Shown: positions 28,270 through 40,369 of the stretch, piece by piece | Position numbering within the stretch: position 1 is the stretch's first letter | Layout of the letters: each line of letters begins with the position of its first letter | Assembly: GCA_964304625.1 (NCBI GenBank) | Contig: OZ199839.1 | Span: forward strand, 4,898,001-4,962,000 | Direction: 5' to 3' | From: Kudoa neothunni | Lineage: Eukaryota > Cnidaria | Length of the DNA stretch: 64,000 nt | Notes under the pieces: generated by a model | What the model saw: only the letters and a program-made list of their open reading frames with translations | Told to the model about the DNA's origin: nothing | Database searches by the model: none | Made by a program: the position numbers and the translations under genes

Positions 28270-30825
28270 GTAATTGTATTCGGTAAGGATTTTTCACCAT
28301 ATGAGAATGCAACTAATAAACGCAATGAACATTATACCAAATGATGAACATTCAAATCTTATAAAGTATTTAATTTAATGTAGTATTGAATAGTTTTAAA
28401 AGCAGAATTCTTCAAACCAATTTAAATTGATAGGAAAGTGGTTGGTTAAGCTAATTTTTGCTCAAGAATTGTTTCCAGAACACGCCAAGTTCATTGCCTT
28501 GGTGGATCACTCTGGTGGGTATATTCAATCGATTATTTCTTTGTAAATAGGCCTTGAAGACAATTATTAGACACAATCCTGGGGAAATAAAAATTAATTA
28601 GTACATGTCCGTAAACAACTGAAAGATTTTTCTTATCGTCGGATGCTCTCTTGCCAATCCAAATATAACATATATTAACGCCGTCGAAAAGAAACACTAA
28701 ATCATGTCAACTGTAAACTAAGGAAACAATGAAACCTGAGATTACCATCATTGCCATCAAGAATAGACTTTGTGAAAGGTCCTGAGCCCAAACACGTAAA
28801 CTCAATTCGACCAAATTCATCACTAAGTTTAAAGAGACAAGGTTTGAGGTTTGTCGTTTGAGTAGGACGCTTAAATTTTTTCTAAGCAAAAATAGACTTC
28901 ATTTATTACAGAATAATATTACAAGCGTAGCTTTATTTTTTCGGGGCATTTCATCAACTACAGGGTGTTGAAATCCATTTGTTCCTTCCGCTAGAAAATA
29001 ATTAGAAATTTTTCTCCATTTGCGAAAAAAATTGTACCAATAATTTCAACCGTTAATTTGGGATTGTTGGCCTAAAAAATTTCAGAATAATTCTCTAACC
29101 TTAGACAGAATTTTTTATAAATAAATTGAAAAATTTGTAACACATCGTTTTAATTATTTAATGTAAAAAGTAAATAATGTCCATACTTTCATTTGAGCTA
29201 TGGCTTCCATGGCCATTGTTTTCTCTGCAAGATTTGAATCTTTGCCATTCAACTTTATAGTAGGTGACTTTAGACTAATAGAAAATATAATGATCACGTT
29301 ACTTGGTAAACATTGTCCCCAATTTGCAAAATAAAAATGTCGTCCGAATTCAAATTTTCATATCTATAAGATACTTCGACGATTTTGACAGTTTTCTAAA
29401 GAAAATTCAAAAAAATACAAAAACAAAGGAATGTAATACCCTGATTCCTGAAATGTGTAAAAGTCGCTTAACATTTGAAGTGGGGGTGGCTTTATCACTC
29501 AGTGTGTTTTTCGCGCGATCGTAACTAAAAGATAATAAAGGGGAAAACATTTCTTTCGATTAGATACCCTCCTTTTAGGACGGAAAATTTTGTGAACAAT
29601 TCCAAAAATTCTTCCGTTTCATTACCTTGCGTTTCACGATACTGATTAGCACAGCCATTCAACTAACCGAAAATAACAAACTATACGATTACGTTTTTAT
29701 TACGATAGTTTTGTCCAACTCAGTTGCTTTTATTGCAACAGTAGTGTACTCGTCCACTGTGGAATATTTTCCAATCCACATGTAAATGTTGTAGCTTATT
29801 TCCTAACAGTTATTCATTACATTTATACAAAACTTGAAAACACATTAATCGAAAGAGATTAAAGATTGTATCATTTTAACCAGATAGAGTTTAACTGAAG
29901 AGTTATGCCATCTAGATCGAATATAATCTTTAATTTTCAAACTAAACGGCACATTTACAATGATTATTAATATGAAAAATTAATTTTAAAATAATCGTTA
30001 TTATAATTAATAACAAACTATCATAAAGAAGAAACATACTCCATTTTCATTTTGTTGAACTTTTAGAATTAGATAAGAATCTCCGTCGTAAAAATAGCCA
30101 TATTGGGAGGGGTCCACTGGCTCTAACTAAAATATTTGGATAGAATACTACACCACATTAATATAATACTTTCAATTTGTTTATTCGCCAAATGTTCAGA
30201 GCTCCAACTTGACGTTTAATATTTTCGAACGCTGGCTCAACGTATCTTTTTTTTAATGTGCTTTTAATAGAGCTCTAAAACATCGTAATTTTCATGCTTG
30301 GTAACACAATCAATACTTTCATATTTTCCATTTGGACAGTTGAATTGGCCGCAGCAGCGGCTGCAAATTTACTTCTTTTGTGCTTACGTAACATTTTTGA
30401 GCTTATTAGCTATTCGACCCAATACTAGGTTAGGGAATACGAAGATTAATTATTGAGATTTCACCTGAGGTATAGATCTGTTTTCCTAATTCTCTCAGTG
30501 ACAATTATACATATCACCGATAAATGTTGGTTCGTTCTTATGAAATTCTTAAGCTTTATTTTCAGTCCATCGCCGATTAATTTCATGACTATTTATATTA
30601 AGATGAGCATAAGCTGACCCGGATTAAATAAATTGTAAGCTAATTCAATTGTTATACAAACAAATTTATAATTTACAAAATTTCCACAAAATTATTGCAT
30701 TTGGTGTTTAATTTAATCACAAGTTATCCAATTAGTAATCCAATTATCGGACTCCACAATAATCTCAATTGAACGAATCAGGTAACGACTACGCATGACA
30801 CTTGTTTATGAACAAAAGTAGGTTT
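28270..30825. repeat. segmental duplication, copy A
   Basis: Direct-orientation match to 35617-40208. It covers the whole gelsolin-like gene and short flanks, including the 3' flank motif GAGAATGCAACTAATAAA and the 5' flank GAACGAATCAGGTAAC. Divergence is visible throughout but exons and introns align end to end. Confidence 0.9.
28451..30394 (-). CDS. gelsolin-family actin-binding protein (three-repeat, CapG/severin-like)
   Basis: Gelsolin-family proteins cap or sever actin filaments, usually under calcium control. Thirteen exons give 384 residues: 30394-30317, 30274-30170, 30126-30040, 29802-29704, 29662-29568, 29524-29440, 29395-29303, 29267-29187, 29071-29038, 28990-28923, 28881-28746, 28696-28605, 28552-28451. 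Repeat 1 has GALNIWRINKLK, FYDGDSYLILK and MWIGKYST. Repeat 2 has VKRLLHISGIR, YENLNSDDIFILQIGDNVYQ and a weak W-G motif (LNGKDS). Repeat 3 has NDDVFLFDGVNICYIWIG and KRASDDKKN, then a TPIVV-like end (IPTRVIHQGNELGVFW). The length fits three-repeat proteins. The N-terminus (MLRKHKRSKFAAAAAANS) is basic and unusual. Most introns are 35-50 nt; intron 3 is 237 nt and intron 8 is about 115 nt. No breaks were seen. Which capping/severing subtype it is cannot be told. Confidence 0.9.
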
Positions 30826-30899
30826 TCAAAGAAATGAAACACTCATCTGAAACCATAGTCGATTTCAAATGATTCCTTGGGAATATCTATTATGACTAT

Positions 30900-31360
30900 A
30901 TTTTCGAAAATTCAAATAAAATCGGAGAAATTGAAGTAGTCGTCTAAACATACGAACCCTCACGTTGTAGGATAAAATATAATGTTGGGAGATTTCCGTC
31001 AAATCTGGATTAGCGAATTGCTGGTACGATCGATAAGCATGTAGATGTATTCATGGAGAAAGCCATTGTGAGAAATAAAGCGACAATTACAGATGTTGTA
31101 CTTTGATGGATGGAACGATATTCCATTGCTCAGTTAGATGTCGGAAAGGAAATATGAGGTTGGATCTAAATGGATATTTGCAGAGGATTGTAGACGGTAG
31201 CTAAGAGTTTGTGAGTGAATAGGACATACATACGAATCGTAGAGAAGTCAAGTGAGAGGTTGGAAAAGGAAATTTTGTTATCTACGAAACAAATGGCCCA
31301 ATTTGATCCTTATCCACCTTCACGAATATATATTCAAAAAATTAGTCACGACGTCATTTG
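30900..31360 (+). mobile_element. degenerate Merlin/ISXO2-like remnant
   Basis: Broken plus-strand text around 31160-31330 reads GSKWIFAEDCRR, GHTYES and KRKFCYLRNKWPNL. It lines up with IIWADCWKDY, GVHTNRIE and KRRFRHITNK of copy 1. Many stops are present. Limits are approximate. Confidence 0.5.
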
Positions 31361-31364
31361 GAAA

Positions 31365-33365
31365 CTTTAAAGCGATCGAAATAATATATTTTTAAATTTA
31401 AACTCGTTTTTCTCTTTGTTATGACCGAAAATTAATCAGAATTAAGTGGATCAAGTGCAAACTTTAGCCTGACTGGATAATAATAAGGTTAGTTTTGGTA
31501 TACGTTATGTATATGATAAATTAAAAGCGATACATTGCCCAATCCTTTCAGTTATGTTAAGTAATTTTTTCTATTTTTATCTAATGCCTATTTCATTTTT
31601 ATGTATTGAGTTAATATTTTAATGTTATTAATTATAATAAAACAGATTAAAAAATAAGCAGGATAAAATAGACTATTTGTAGCGTTATCGGAGGAAGCTC
31701 TTCGGGGATACACGTTAATTTTTCGAGTCCCTTCCAAGAGTTAATCTAAATATGCTAAGTTCTCATAAATAAGTAGGGGATTAAGATTATAACCCTCCAA
31801 CTCACATCCCTACCCTGCGATCCAACGTGTTCTAAAATAAACCTCCACATTTTTTAAGATTATTAATTCTGGTTATTATTACAGAACGATTGCCTACATT
31901 CATCTTTTTTAATAATAGGATATAAGTAATTGACTCACTATGCGGTATCCGAAAACTTGATTGGACTGGGTTTATGTTATTGCATTTTTTCGATAGAAAC
32001 TAAGATTAATTAGACATTAACATAAATGCCCTTTATACTGAATTCTAGGCGATCTACTTGAGAACGGCAGATAAGGAGTTACGAAATACCGATCAGAGCA
32101 GAAATCGAATGATTTTTCGATTCCGGGTAAGGCAACCTTCCTTATATGAAATTTTTGAAAACTTTAATTCGATTTTTTTACTGCACATGAGTAGATCGGT
32201 CATGTGTGCCAGAGAAGACTCTCAACAGGCAGAATCTCATTCCTTGCAGAGGCATTTTATATAACTCTTTATTAAAGATACTTTATTATTTTGTTGTTAA
32301 GCTATATCGCATTTAATATTTGCGCCTTGGTTGAAAAAGATGGGGTTGAGTTGATTCACTATGTTAATTATCTCCATGAATGGGTTTATTTGAACGGATT
32401 TTATGACAGTTGTCTGCTGCTTTTAAGCCTCTATTAGAGCTTTTAAATAGTGGGGATGTAATAAAAATTGTGGAGCTTTTTAAACAGTCGTATCTTGGCT
32501 TAGATGCTCGACGAGCAATAATGTTATTCCTTAAAATTTGATTTGATTTCAAAGTGGTTTATCTTTCATATTAATTTTAAAATAACCGACTTGTAATTAT
32601 GGGTTTTCTTGAAAATATGTGGGTGGCTATTTCAGATTTCTTTAATGTTTCCATCTTTAATACTTTTCACAAATAGTTTTTAGACTCTAGATAAAATTTT
32701 CTCTTAACAAAATTTATTCTTACATTTTTAAGCAGTATCTAAATTTCGGAACTATAGAATATGAACGTCTTCATTATTAACCCTCCTAAGACCAACCGAT
32801 CTAAAAAAAAAGGTGCTTAAGCGGGCTCTTGCGAGACCCTAGTAAAAATAAAAAGTACACTTTATTAAGTTACATTAAACTCATATTCTTAAAAGTGAAT
32901 CTGATAATGAACTGATTTAGGTTAGACATATTATGATATTTCTTTATCGTCAATAAATATTTGAATTTTTTCGGTCCGGCACATCACAGCAATGATACTT
33001 GAATGAGCTGTGCCGAGGACAGATAGCCAATGGCGTCGTGTCTGGACTTAACACCCGGAAGTACTTGATTCGATAACTACTGCTGATCAGTCTACTGTTT
33101 CTGTACGGGTGTGTCTTTATCCTGTGAAGCAGAGTTTTCCCCATTGTAGTGTAGAATATGAATTGATGAGAGCAACGATTATTTTTGAGATGACTCTGAT
33201 AAAACTTTAAACGATAATATACTTCGAAACCAATACAAAAACAGGTCATATGTAATTTTTCTTGATCTTTAGTTGACAAATATTTATTTTTAAACAAAAA
33301 AACTGCAAAAATAGTTTATAGATTTTAATATAATTCAGATTCAGACAACGTCAGGTCTTATTCAA
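31365..33365. other. intergenic tract with a lone piggyBac-type end
   Basis: At about 32785 the plus strand reads TTAACCCTCCTAAGACC, a piggyBac-style terminus with no partner found. A 115-codon minus-strand frame at 33297-32950 (MFKNKYLSTKDQEKLH...) shows no domain. A plus frame at 32058-32264 is also unrecognised. None has clear splice partners. Confidence 0.35.
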
Positions 33366-35564
33366 CCCTCCGATGATTTGGGGGTAGAATCTACCCCAAT
33401 GCGATTTTAAAATTCATATATCTCCTTATGTTGGAAATTTTTAAGTTTCAGATTTTATGCATTCCTATAACATATATTTCTTTTTAATTTTAGACTGAAA
33501 TAATTTTTAAATATTTTATATTAGCAAATTTATTGCTTGTTTATCTTCTAAAGTACTTTGGGGTAGAAATTACCCCATCCATTTTTTTACGTTTAAATTG
33601 TTAAAAAAATCAAAAAACTTTTTTAATTCATGTATATAATGTTTTTATAAGCATAACTGAAATAAATTTAGACATCTCACGACAGGTAATTGTGACTTAA
33701 TCTGCTCCATCAATAATTCATTACAAGTCTGCATGTCGTAATTTTATATTATGGTTAGATTCATCCAAGTCATCAAATATAGCTTTCAGCGCAAAAACAT
33801 TAAGTTTGAGGAATATTTATTAAGAACAATCTAAACAGCTGTTTGAAGAATGTATTGGACGATAAAATTTGTAGCATTTATGACACCATCTTGTAGTTTT
33901 TTATCATTTTTTCGAGGACAAAACTCACATCGTGCATTTTTTATGTTTACGGATGGTTCCATGTGGGACATGTTTGTTTTATTGAAGTTTCTTTTTGCAG
34001 GGATATTGGTAGAATGTTTGGCCAATAACGGTTTATACAGTTGCTCTGCAATCTCTCGTAGGAAGGTTCGTCCATTATTCGATTCACCAAATATTTCTTT
34101 ATACAATACAAAGGCATTCACCAATGATAAGTCGACTATGTTAAAGAATACGACTAGGGGCCATCTCCTTGTAAATCGATGAATAGAAACCGATGCGAGC
34201 ATCCTGTCGATATTAACTACGCCGCCCTTAGTTTTATTATAATCCAATGTTAATTGAGGTTTGAACTTAAGTTATTCTCCAGAAACAGAGTTAGCTTGCG
34301 TACCGGAAGTTAGAAGAATCACAGATTTGCCTTTTTTGTCACATATGATAACAGCGTATATTCATCGTGAAACGAAAAAATGATGGATTAAAGAGGCCTT
34401 TTTCTTGAAGGTTGAAGACAAGATGGTATCTATTTTTTGTTTTTTCTCATTGTTCCCAAAAAAGTCAACATACTTTCCAACAATTTCTTCGCGAGAGACA
34501 TCGATGAGAATAAATTATCAGCTACAACATTTCGGTCAGAATCAAACAAATGAGTTGTAAGGTTGAGTACAATGTTTTCTCCTATGTTAGTTTGTCTGTT
34601 CGTCTCAGAATTATTCTTTCCCAAGTAAACGCTGGCATTACAAACGTAATTGGCGATTGGATCAATCAGTAGAAAAGATTTCATACCATATCTTGCCGAC
34701 ATCATGGGCATATACTGGCAGAAAGGAAATCTTCCCCAGAACGGAATCAATTGTTCATCGACAGTAACACCCTCGTTCGAAATAAAACAGTTAGGTAGCA
34801 CGTCAACCCACCTCTCCCATATATCACGAATAGCACAGAATTTGTCCAACCTTTTACATTCATCGCGTGTATTAAAGTCATCGAAATGCAGTGCTAGGGG
34901 AATATGTTGGAAGCGCCGAAGTAAAAACAATTGCTGATAGATTTCTCTTCCTTCTGGCTGAATAACTCATTTATATGTTCCTCTATCCTTATGGGTGGCC
35001 ATGAGGATTAACAATCCTAAATATCCCCTAATTTCTACCAAATCAAGATCGTACCATTGGCCGCCGAAATGATGTTTTCCAAACATATTTTTAAACAAAA
35101 CGATTTCGTTGCTGGTTTCATCATTCGAAAATATCAGAAAAAAAGCCAACATGTTTTCTATTTTTGTTTGAGAATAGGCAATTGATACATTTTATTCTTC
35201 GAACCTCTCTTTGTTGGACGAGTCTTTGAAGCACCCCATTGAATACCATCTTTACTCGCAAGAACATCAATACAAACGTCAATTATTTCCATTTAGTCTT
35301 AAAATTCTTCATCTTCGGAAATGTGACCTTCACACCCACTTTCCGAAGAATAGAATTCACCGCACAAATCATCCGAGCCGCTCACCGAAAAAAACACGCG
35401 TTCGCGCCTGCCTCAACAATAAATATGCCATTTTATCGTGGGGTTTAAACTAAATTTGCGGTTGGATATTTTTTAGATTATAGTTTTGAAAACTCTGTAA
35501 TATGCTTCGTATTTTTTACTCCGAAGTACTTTACAAGTACATAATTTTTATGATCATCAGAGGG
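33366..35564 (-). mobile_element. piggyBac element 2, complete ends, broken transposase
   Basis: The ends are CCCTCCGATGAT (33366) and, inverted, CCCTCTGATGAT (35564), 11 of 12 matching. TTAA follows at 35565-35568 and the left side has TCAA, one change from TTAA. Subterminal palindromes lie at 33381-33397 (GGGGTAGAATCTACCCC) and 33560-33576. The transposase runs from about 35440 to 33831. Acidic N-terminal text, VDEQLIPFWG and VVADNLFSS are followed by TKGGVVNIDRM, so the third catalytic Asp (GGVD) is Val. A Cys pair (CEFC) remains in the tail. At least three frame changes or stops separate the parts. Confidence 0.9.
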
Positions 35565-35797
35565 TTAAAACTCCCCCTAAAATATCGGTAGGTCTTATTT
35601 TCGAGGGGAACACTGTAATTGTATTTGATGAGGATTTTTAAAAGTATGTGAGAATGCAACTAATAAAAGCAACGAACATTATACCATGTGATGGATACTA
35701 AAATTTTTATAATGTATTTAATTTAATATAAGTATCGAAAAATTTTATGACCAGAATTCTTCGAAAAAATTTGAATTGAAAATAAAGTGATTGGTGA

Positions 35798-38700
35798 CTA
35801 ATTTTTTCTCAAGAATTGCTCCCAGAACCCACCGAGTTCTTTGCCTTGATGAATCACTCTCATGGGTATATTCAGCCTGTTATTTCTTTGTAAATAGACC
35901 TTAGAGAAAAATAATAGATACGACCCCATGGAAATAAAAATTAATACATGTCCGTAAACAACCGAAAGATTTTTCTCGTCGTCGGATGCTCTCTTGCCAA
36001 TCCAAATATAACATATATTGACGCCGTCGAAAAGAAACACTAAATCATGTCAACTGTAAGCTAAGGAAACAATGAAATCTGAGATTACCATCATTACCAT
36101 CTAGGCTAGACTTTTTGAAAGGTCCTGAGCCCATATACGTGAACTCAATTCGACCAGATGCGTCACTGAGTTTATAGAGAGAAGGTTTCAGGTTTATTGC
36201 TTGATCAGATTCCTTAATTTTTTTCTAAACAGAAATAAACTCCTTTTATTGTAGCGTAATATTACCAGAGTAGCTTTGTTTTCCCTGGGCATTTCATTAA
36301 CTACGGGGTGTTGAAATCCATTTGTTCCTTCCGCTAAGAAATAGAAATTTTTCTCTAAATGCGAAACAAATTGTACCAATAGTTTCCACTGCTAATCTGT
36401 TATTGTTTTCCTAAAAAATTGTAAAAAATTTGTTTAACATTCTAAAGGATTTTTATTTGAATAATTTGAAAAAGTTTAAACCATCTCGTTTTAATTATAT
36501 AATGCATGGAGTAGACAATGTCCGTACTTTCATTTGAGTTATGGCTTCCATAGCCCTCGTTTTCTCTGCAAGGTTTGAATCTTTGCCATTCAACTTTAAA
36601 GTAAGTGATCTTAGACTAATAACAGATATAATTATCACATTACTTGATAGACATTGTCCCCAATTTGCAAAATAAAAACATCTTCCGAATTCAAATTTTC
36701 GTATCTATAAGATACTTCGACGATTTTGACAGTTTTCTAAAGAAAATTCAAAAAATATATAATCAAAGGAATATAATACCCTGACTCCTGACACATGCAA
36801 AAGTCGTTTAACATTGGACGTGGGGATGGCTTTATCGTCTCGTGTATTGCTCACGGGATCATATCTGAAAGATAATTAGATTGAAACATTTCTACCGATA
36901 AGATACCCCCCTTTCAGGATGGACAATTTCGTAAATAATTCCAAAAATTCTTCCGTTTCATTACCTTGTGTTTCACGATACTGATTAGCACAGCCATTCA
37001 ACTAACCGAAAATAACAAACTATACGATTACATTTTTATTACGATAGTTTTGTCCAACTCAGTTGCTTTTATTGCAACAGTAGTGTACTCGTCCACTGTG
37101 GAATATTTTCCAATCCACATGTAAATGTTGTAGATTATTTCCTAACAGTTATTCATTACATTTATACAAAACTAGAAAACACATTAATCAAAAGAGATTA
37201 AAGATTGTATTACAGTCAAACTTCGATTATCCGGAAACCGGAAGAATTATTTAATAATATTTCCGGATAAAAGTTGCATCCATCACCGTACGACATATAC
37301 AATGTAGCATATATTCCAGTGCTATATTTAAAACTAAAATATTTCTAGGTTAATGATTTAATAATTTTTCTTTTAAAACTTAAGTTATACCTTTTGTTCT
37401 TATATAAATCTGTATTATATTTTAACATTTGCTCGCATGCATTTAAACAAACATTTCGCGATGCGCGATTATACTATCATCTGGTTATGTACGCTAAGAA
37501 ACGCTCCAAAGTTGTTCGCAAACCTTGCGAAAAAGCTTTTATCTGTAAATGAAAGATAAGGAACCTTAGTGTGACCCTATTAGATTTGTCAAATGCCTTT
37601 TTTAAAGAGAGGGGGATCTATACTAGCGACTAGCACTATTGGAGATATAGTGCGGGATACCGAAAAGTGGATTGCTTCTCAAAACTCAAACAGATTGACA
37701 TCCAAGGAGGGAAAACACGATAACTTGGAGAAAGCCCTTTATACGTGGGTAGCACAAATGAATGCACATAACGTGTGTACAAACGGCTCTATAATCATCG
37801 GGATGGCTTGAAAAATTCAAAAAGCGGTATCAAATAAAGTCAAAAACTTTACATGGCGAATCCGGCTCAGTAACTATTGAAGATATTCAAAAAGCCATCA
37901 ACGAACTTAAAATCGCCCTGCGAAATTATTCTTTGCAGAATATTTACAATGCCGATGAGACTGGCTTATTTTATCGCCTTGGCCCCAATAAGACGTTGTC
38001 TAATTTTCGTCGGTCAGGTACGAAGAATTCAAAAGAAAAAATTTCAATTTTATTTTGCGTAAACGCATTGGGAACTCATAAGTTGAAGCCATTGATTGTC
38101 GGTAAATCTATTAAGCCCAAATGTTTCAAGAATTTTGACCCCTCACGTTACGTGACTTATACGTCCAATAAAAGGCCTGGATGACATCAATCACATTTGA
38201 AAATTTTCTTAAGAATTTCAATTCAATGATGAAAGCAGAAAATAGAAATATTCTACTGTTACTTGATAATGCGACTAGCCACAAAAAAAGTGAATATTCG
38301 AATATCCTGATATTAATGATTCCTCCAAACCCAACTTCCCATTTACAACCTCTTGGTGCGGGCATAATCAGATCATTCAAGTCAAATTATAGAAAACTCG
38401 TAACTTCAAAATACGTCGACCAGGTAGGATCTGGTGATACTCTTCGTATTGATCTGAAGGATGCGATAAGATTCATGAGTGAATCTTGGGACAATGTTAC
38501 ACAAAGTATCATCCAAAATTGTTGGAATCACACCGGCATACTTTCTGATGAAATCACTATCTCTGAAAGAGACTGCGATGATAACTCATTAGACGAGCTT
38601 TGAAAAAAAACACCCGGATGTTGTTATCGAAATGTGGAAGAATATGTGAATTGTGATTTCGAACTTGAAACTGGAGAGTTTATCAATGATAACGATATTC

Positions 38701-39778
38701 TGGAAATTCTCAACGTAAGTGAATCTGAATCCTCCGAAAATTCAGAAGATGAAATCAGGGTCATTCGGGATCAAGATGCAATGACTGCTATCTCAACTAT
38801 TATTAAATACATTGAACAGCCAAATATTCATGATATGAATGGAGAGGTCAAATTAAAAGATGTTCTATTAACATCACTTACACGTCTTAAAAGAATAATT
38901 GAACAAAATCCTCAAGGTAAATTAAACAAGCATTAATTACCGATTGTTTAAAAAGTTAGACTACTCCTCTTTGGATATATTTCTCTCCCATAATTGTATA
39001 CTGTTTTTTCTTTTAAGCCTCCCAATTCGTGGTTAATAGATATGCCAATATTTTTAATTCGGATTTTAGAAATTAAATTATTTTACTTAATAAATTTTTT
39101 TTTTTTTTATGAAATCAAGTAAGCAATCCGTTAAGTGGAAATTTTTAAACCCGCGCGCGCATGATACATTGGTTAGGTTCGACTAACCAGGACCTCGATA
39201 TCCGGAAAGAAAATCGCCGGTCCCGAATTTTCCGGATAATCGAGGTTTGACTGCATTTAAACCAGACGGAGTTAAACTGAATAGTTGTGCAATCTAGATC
39301 GAATATAATCTTTAATTTTCAAACCAAACAACATATTTACAATGATTATTAATATAAACAATTAATTTTAAAATGATCGGTATTATAATTAATAATAAAA
39401 TGTCTTAAAGAAGAAACATACTCCATTTTCATTTTGTTGAACTTTCAGAATCAGATAAGAATCTCCGTCGTAAAAGTAGCCATATTGGGAAGGGTCCACA
39501 GGCTCTAACTAAAATATTTGGATAGAATACAACACCACATTAATATAATACTTTCAATTTGTTTATTCGCCAAATGTTCAGAGCTCCAACTTGACGTTTA
39601 ATATTTTCGATGCTGGCTCAACGTATCTTTTTCTTAAGGTGCTTTTAATAGACCTCTACAATAGCATCGTAAATTCCATGCTTGATAACACAATCAACAC
39701 TTTCAATTTTTCTATTTGAACAGCTGGATTTTCTGCAGCGGCGGTTGCAAACTTACTTCTTTTTTTCTTATGTAGCAT
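35798..39778 (-). pseudogene. gelsolin-family duplicate, decayed
   Basis: All 13 exons of the intact copy can be traced, from MLHKKKRSKFATAAAENP (39778) to GGFWEQFLRKN and a TAG at 35798-35800. Two lesions stand out. Exon 2 has a 1-nt deletion (CCAGCATCG versus CCAGCGTTCG, near 39613) that shifts the frame into a stop. The acceptor before exon 8 changed from CTAAAG to CTAAGA, so the frame cannot be kept with the same site. The other exons are open and show conservative replacements (LYKLSDASGRIEFTYMGSG), so it was probably lost after a period of selection. The Tigger lies in intron 3 and would not by itself break the coding sequence. Confidence 0.8.
37213..39253 (+). mobile_element. Tigger/pogo-like element, 2.04 kb, inserted in a gelsolin intron
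   Basis: The ends are CAGTCAAACTTCGATTATCC (37213) and its near-inverse ending GATAATCGAGGTTTGACTG (39253). TA is on the left and CA on the right, likely a decayed TA duplication. Plus-strand frames 37593-37811, 37810-38184, 38181-38603 and 38634-38936 form one transposase with about three frame changes. Motifs are the DNA-binding part (NLEKALYTWVAQMNAHN), YNADETGLFYRL and LLLLDNATSHKK. The third site reads LQPLGAGIIRSFK where Tigger proteins have QPLDxG, so the third catalytic Asp is Gly. An acidic C-terminal tail (ESESSENSEDE) follows. Confidence 0.9.
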
Positions 39779-40369
39779 TTTTGAGCCTATTACTTATTTG
39801 CTTAAAATATTAGGTAGGGGATTCGAAGATTAAATAATGAGATTTTTACTTAAGATTAGATCTGTTTTCCTAATCCTCTCAGTGAAAACTACATATATCA
39901 CTGATACACATTAGTTTGTTCCAATGAAATTCTTAAGCTTTATTTTCAGTCCATCGCCGATAAATTTCATGACTATTTATGCTAAGGTGAGCCAAAGATG
40001 ATCTCGGATTGAATAAATTTTAAGCTAATTAAATTTTTATATATACAAAAAATTTTGTAATTTAAAAAATTTCAACAAAATTATTGCATTCGGTGTTTAA
40101 TTGAATCATAAGTTATGCATCCAATACTCCAAATATCGGAATCCTCAATAATTTTAATTGAACGAATCAGGTAACAACTACGCGTGATACTTGCGTATTA
40201 ACAAAGGTGATTTGCCAGTAATAATGTGAAGATGATATACCAAGGCAGATCCTGAATTTTATTTTATCAGCTTTATCGGTAATAATATACCTCCTGACTT
40301 AATAAATTCACCATGATCCAGTACCTATTTCGATTTAATTTTTTTACGACAGTTGTATATATTAAAAAA

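Larger units (their letters stand above)
35617..40208. repeat. segmental duplication, copy B, interrupted by a Tigger element
   Basis: Same gene-sized unit as 28270-30825, in the same orientation about 7.3 kb away. Without the 2.04-kb Tigger insertion it is about 2.55 kb. Boundaries were judged by eye and may be off by tens of bases. Confidence 0.9.

Noticed and set aside
32950-33297. 115-codon minus-strand frame as a host gene
   Set aside because: It has no recognisable domain, no splice neighbours and borders a piggyBac; kept only as a note in the intergenic entry.
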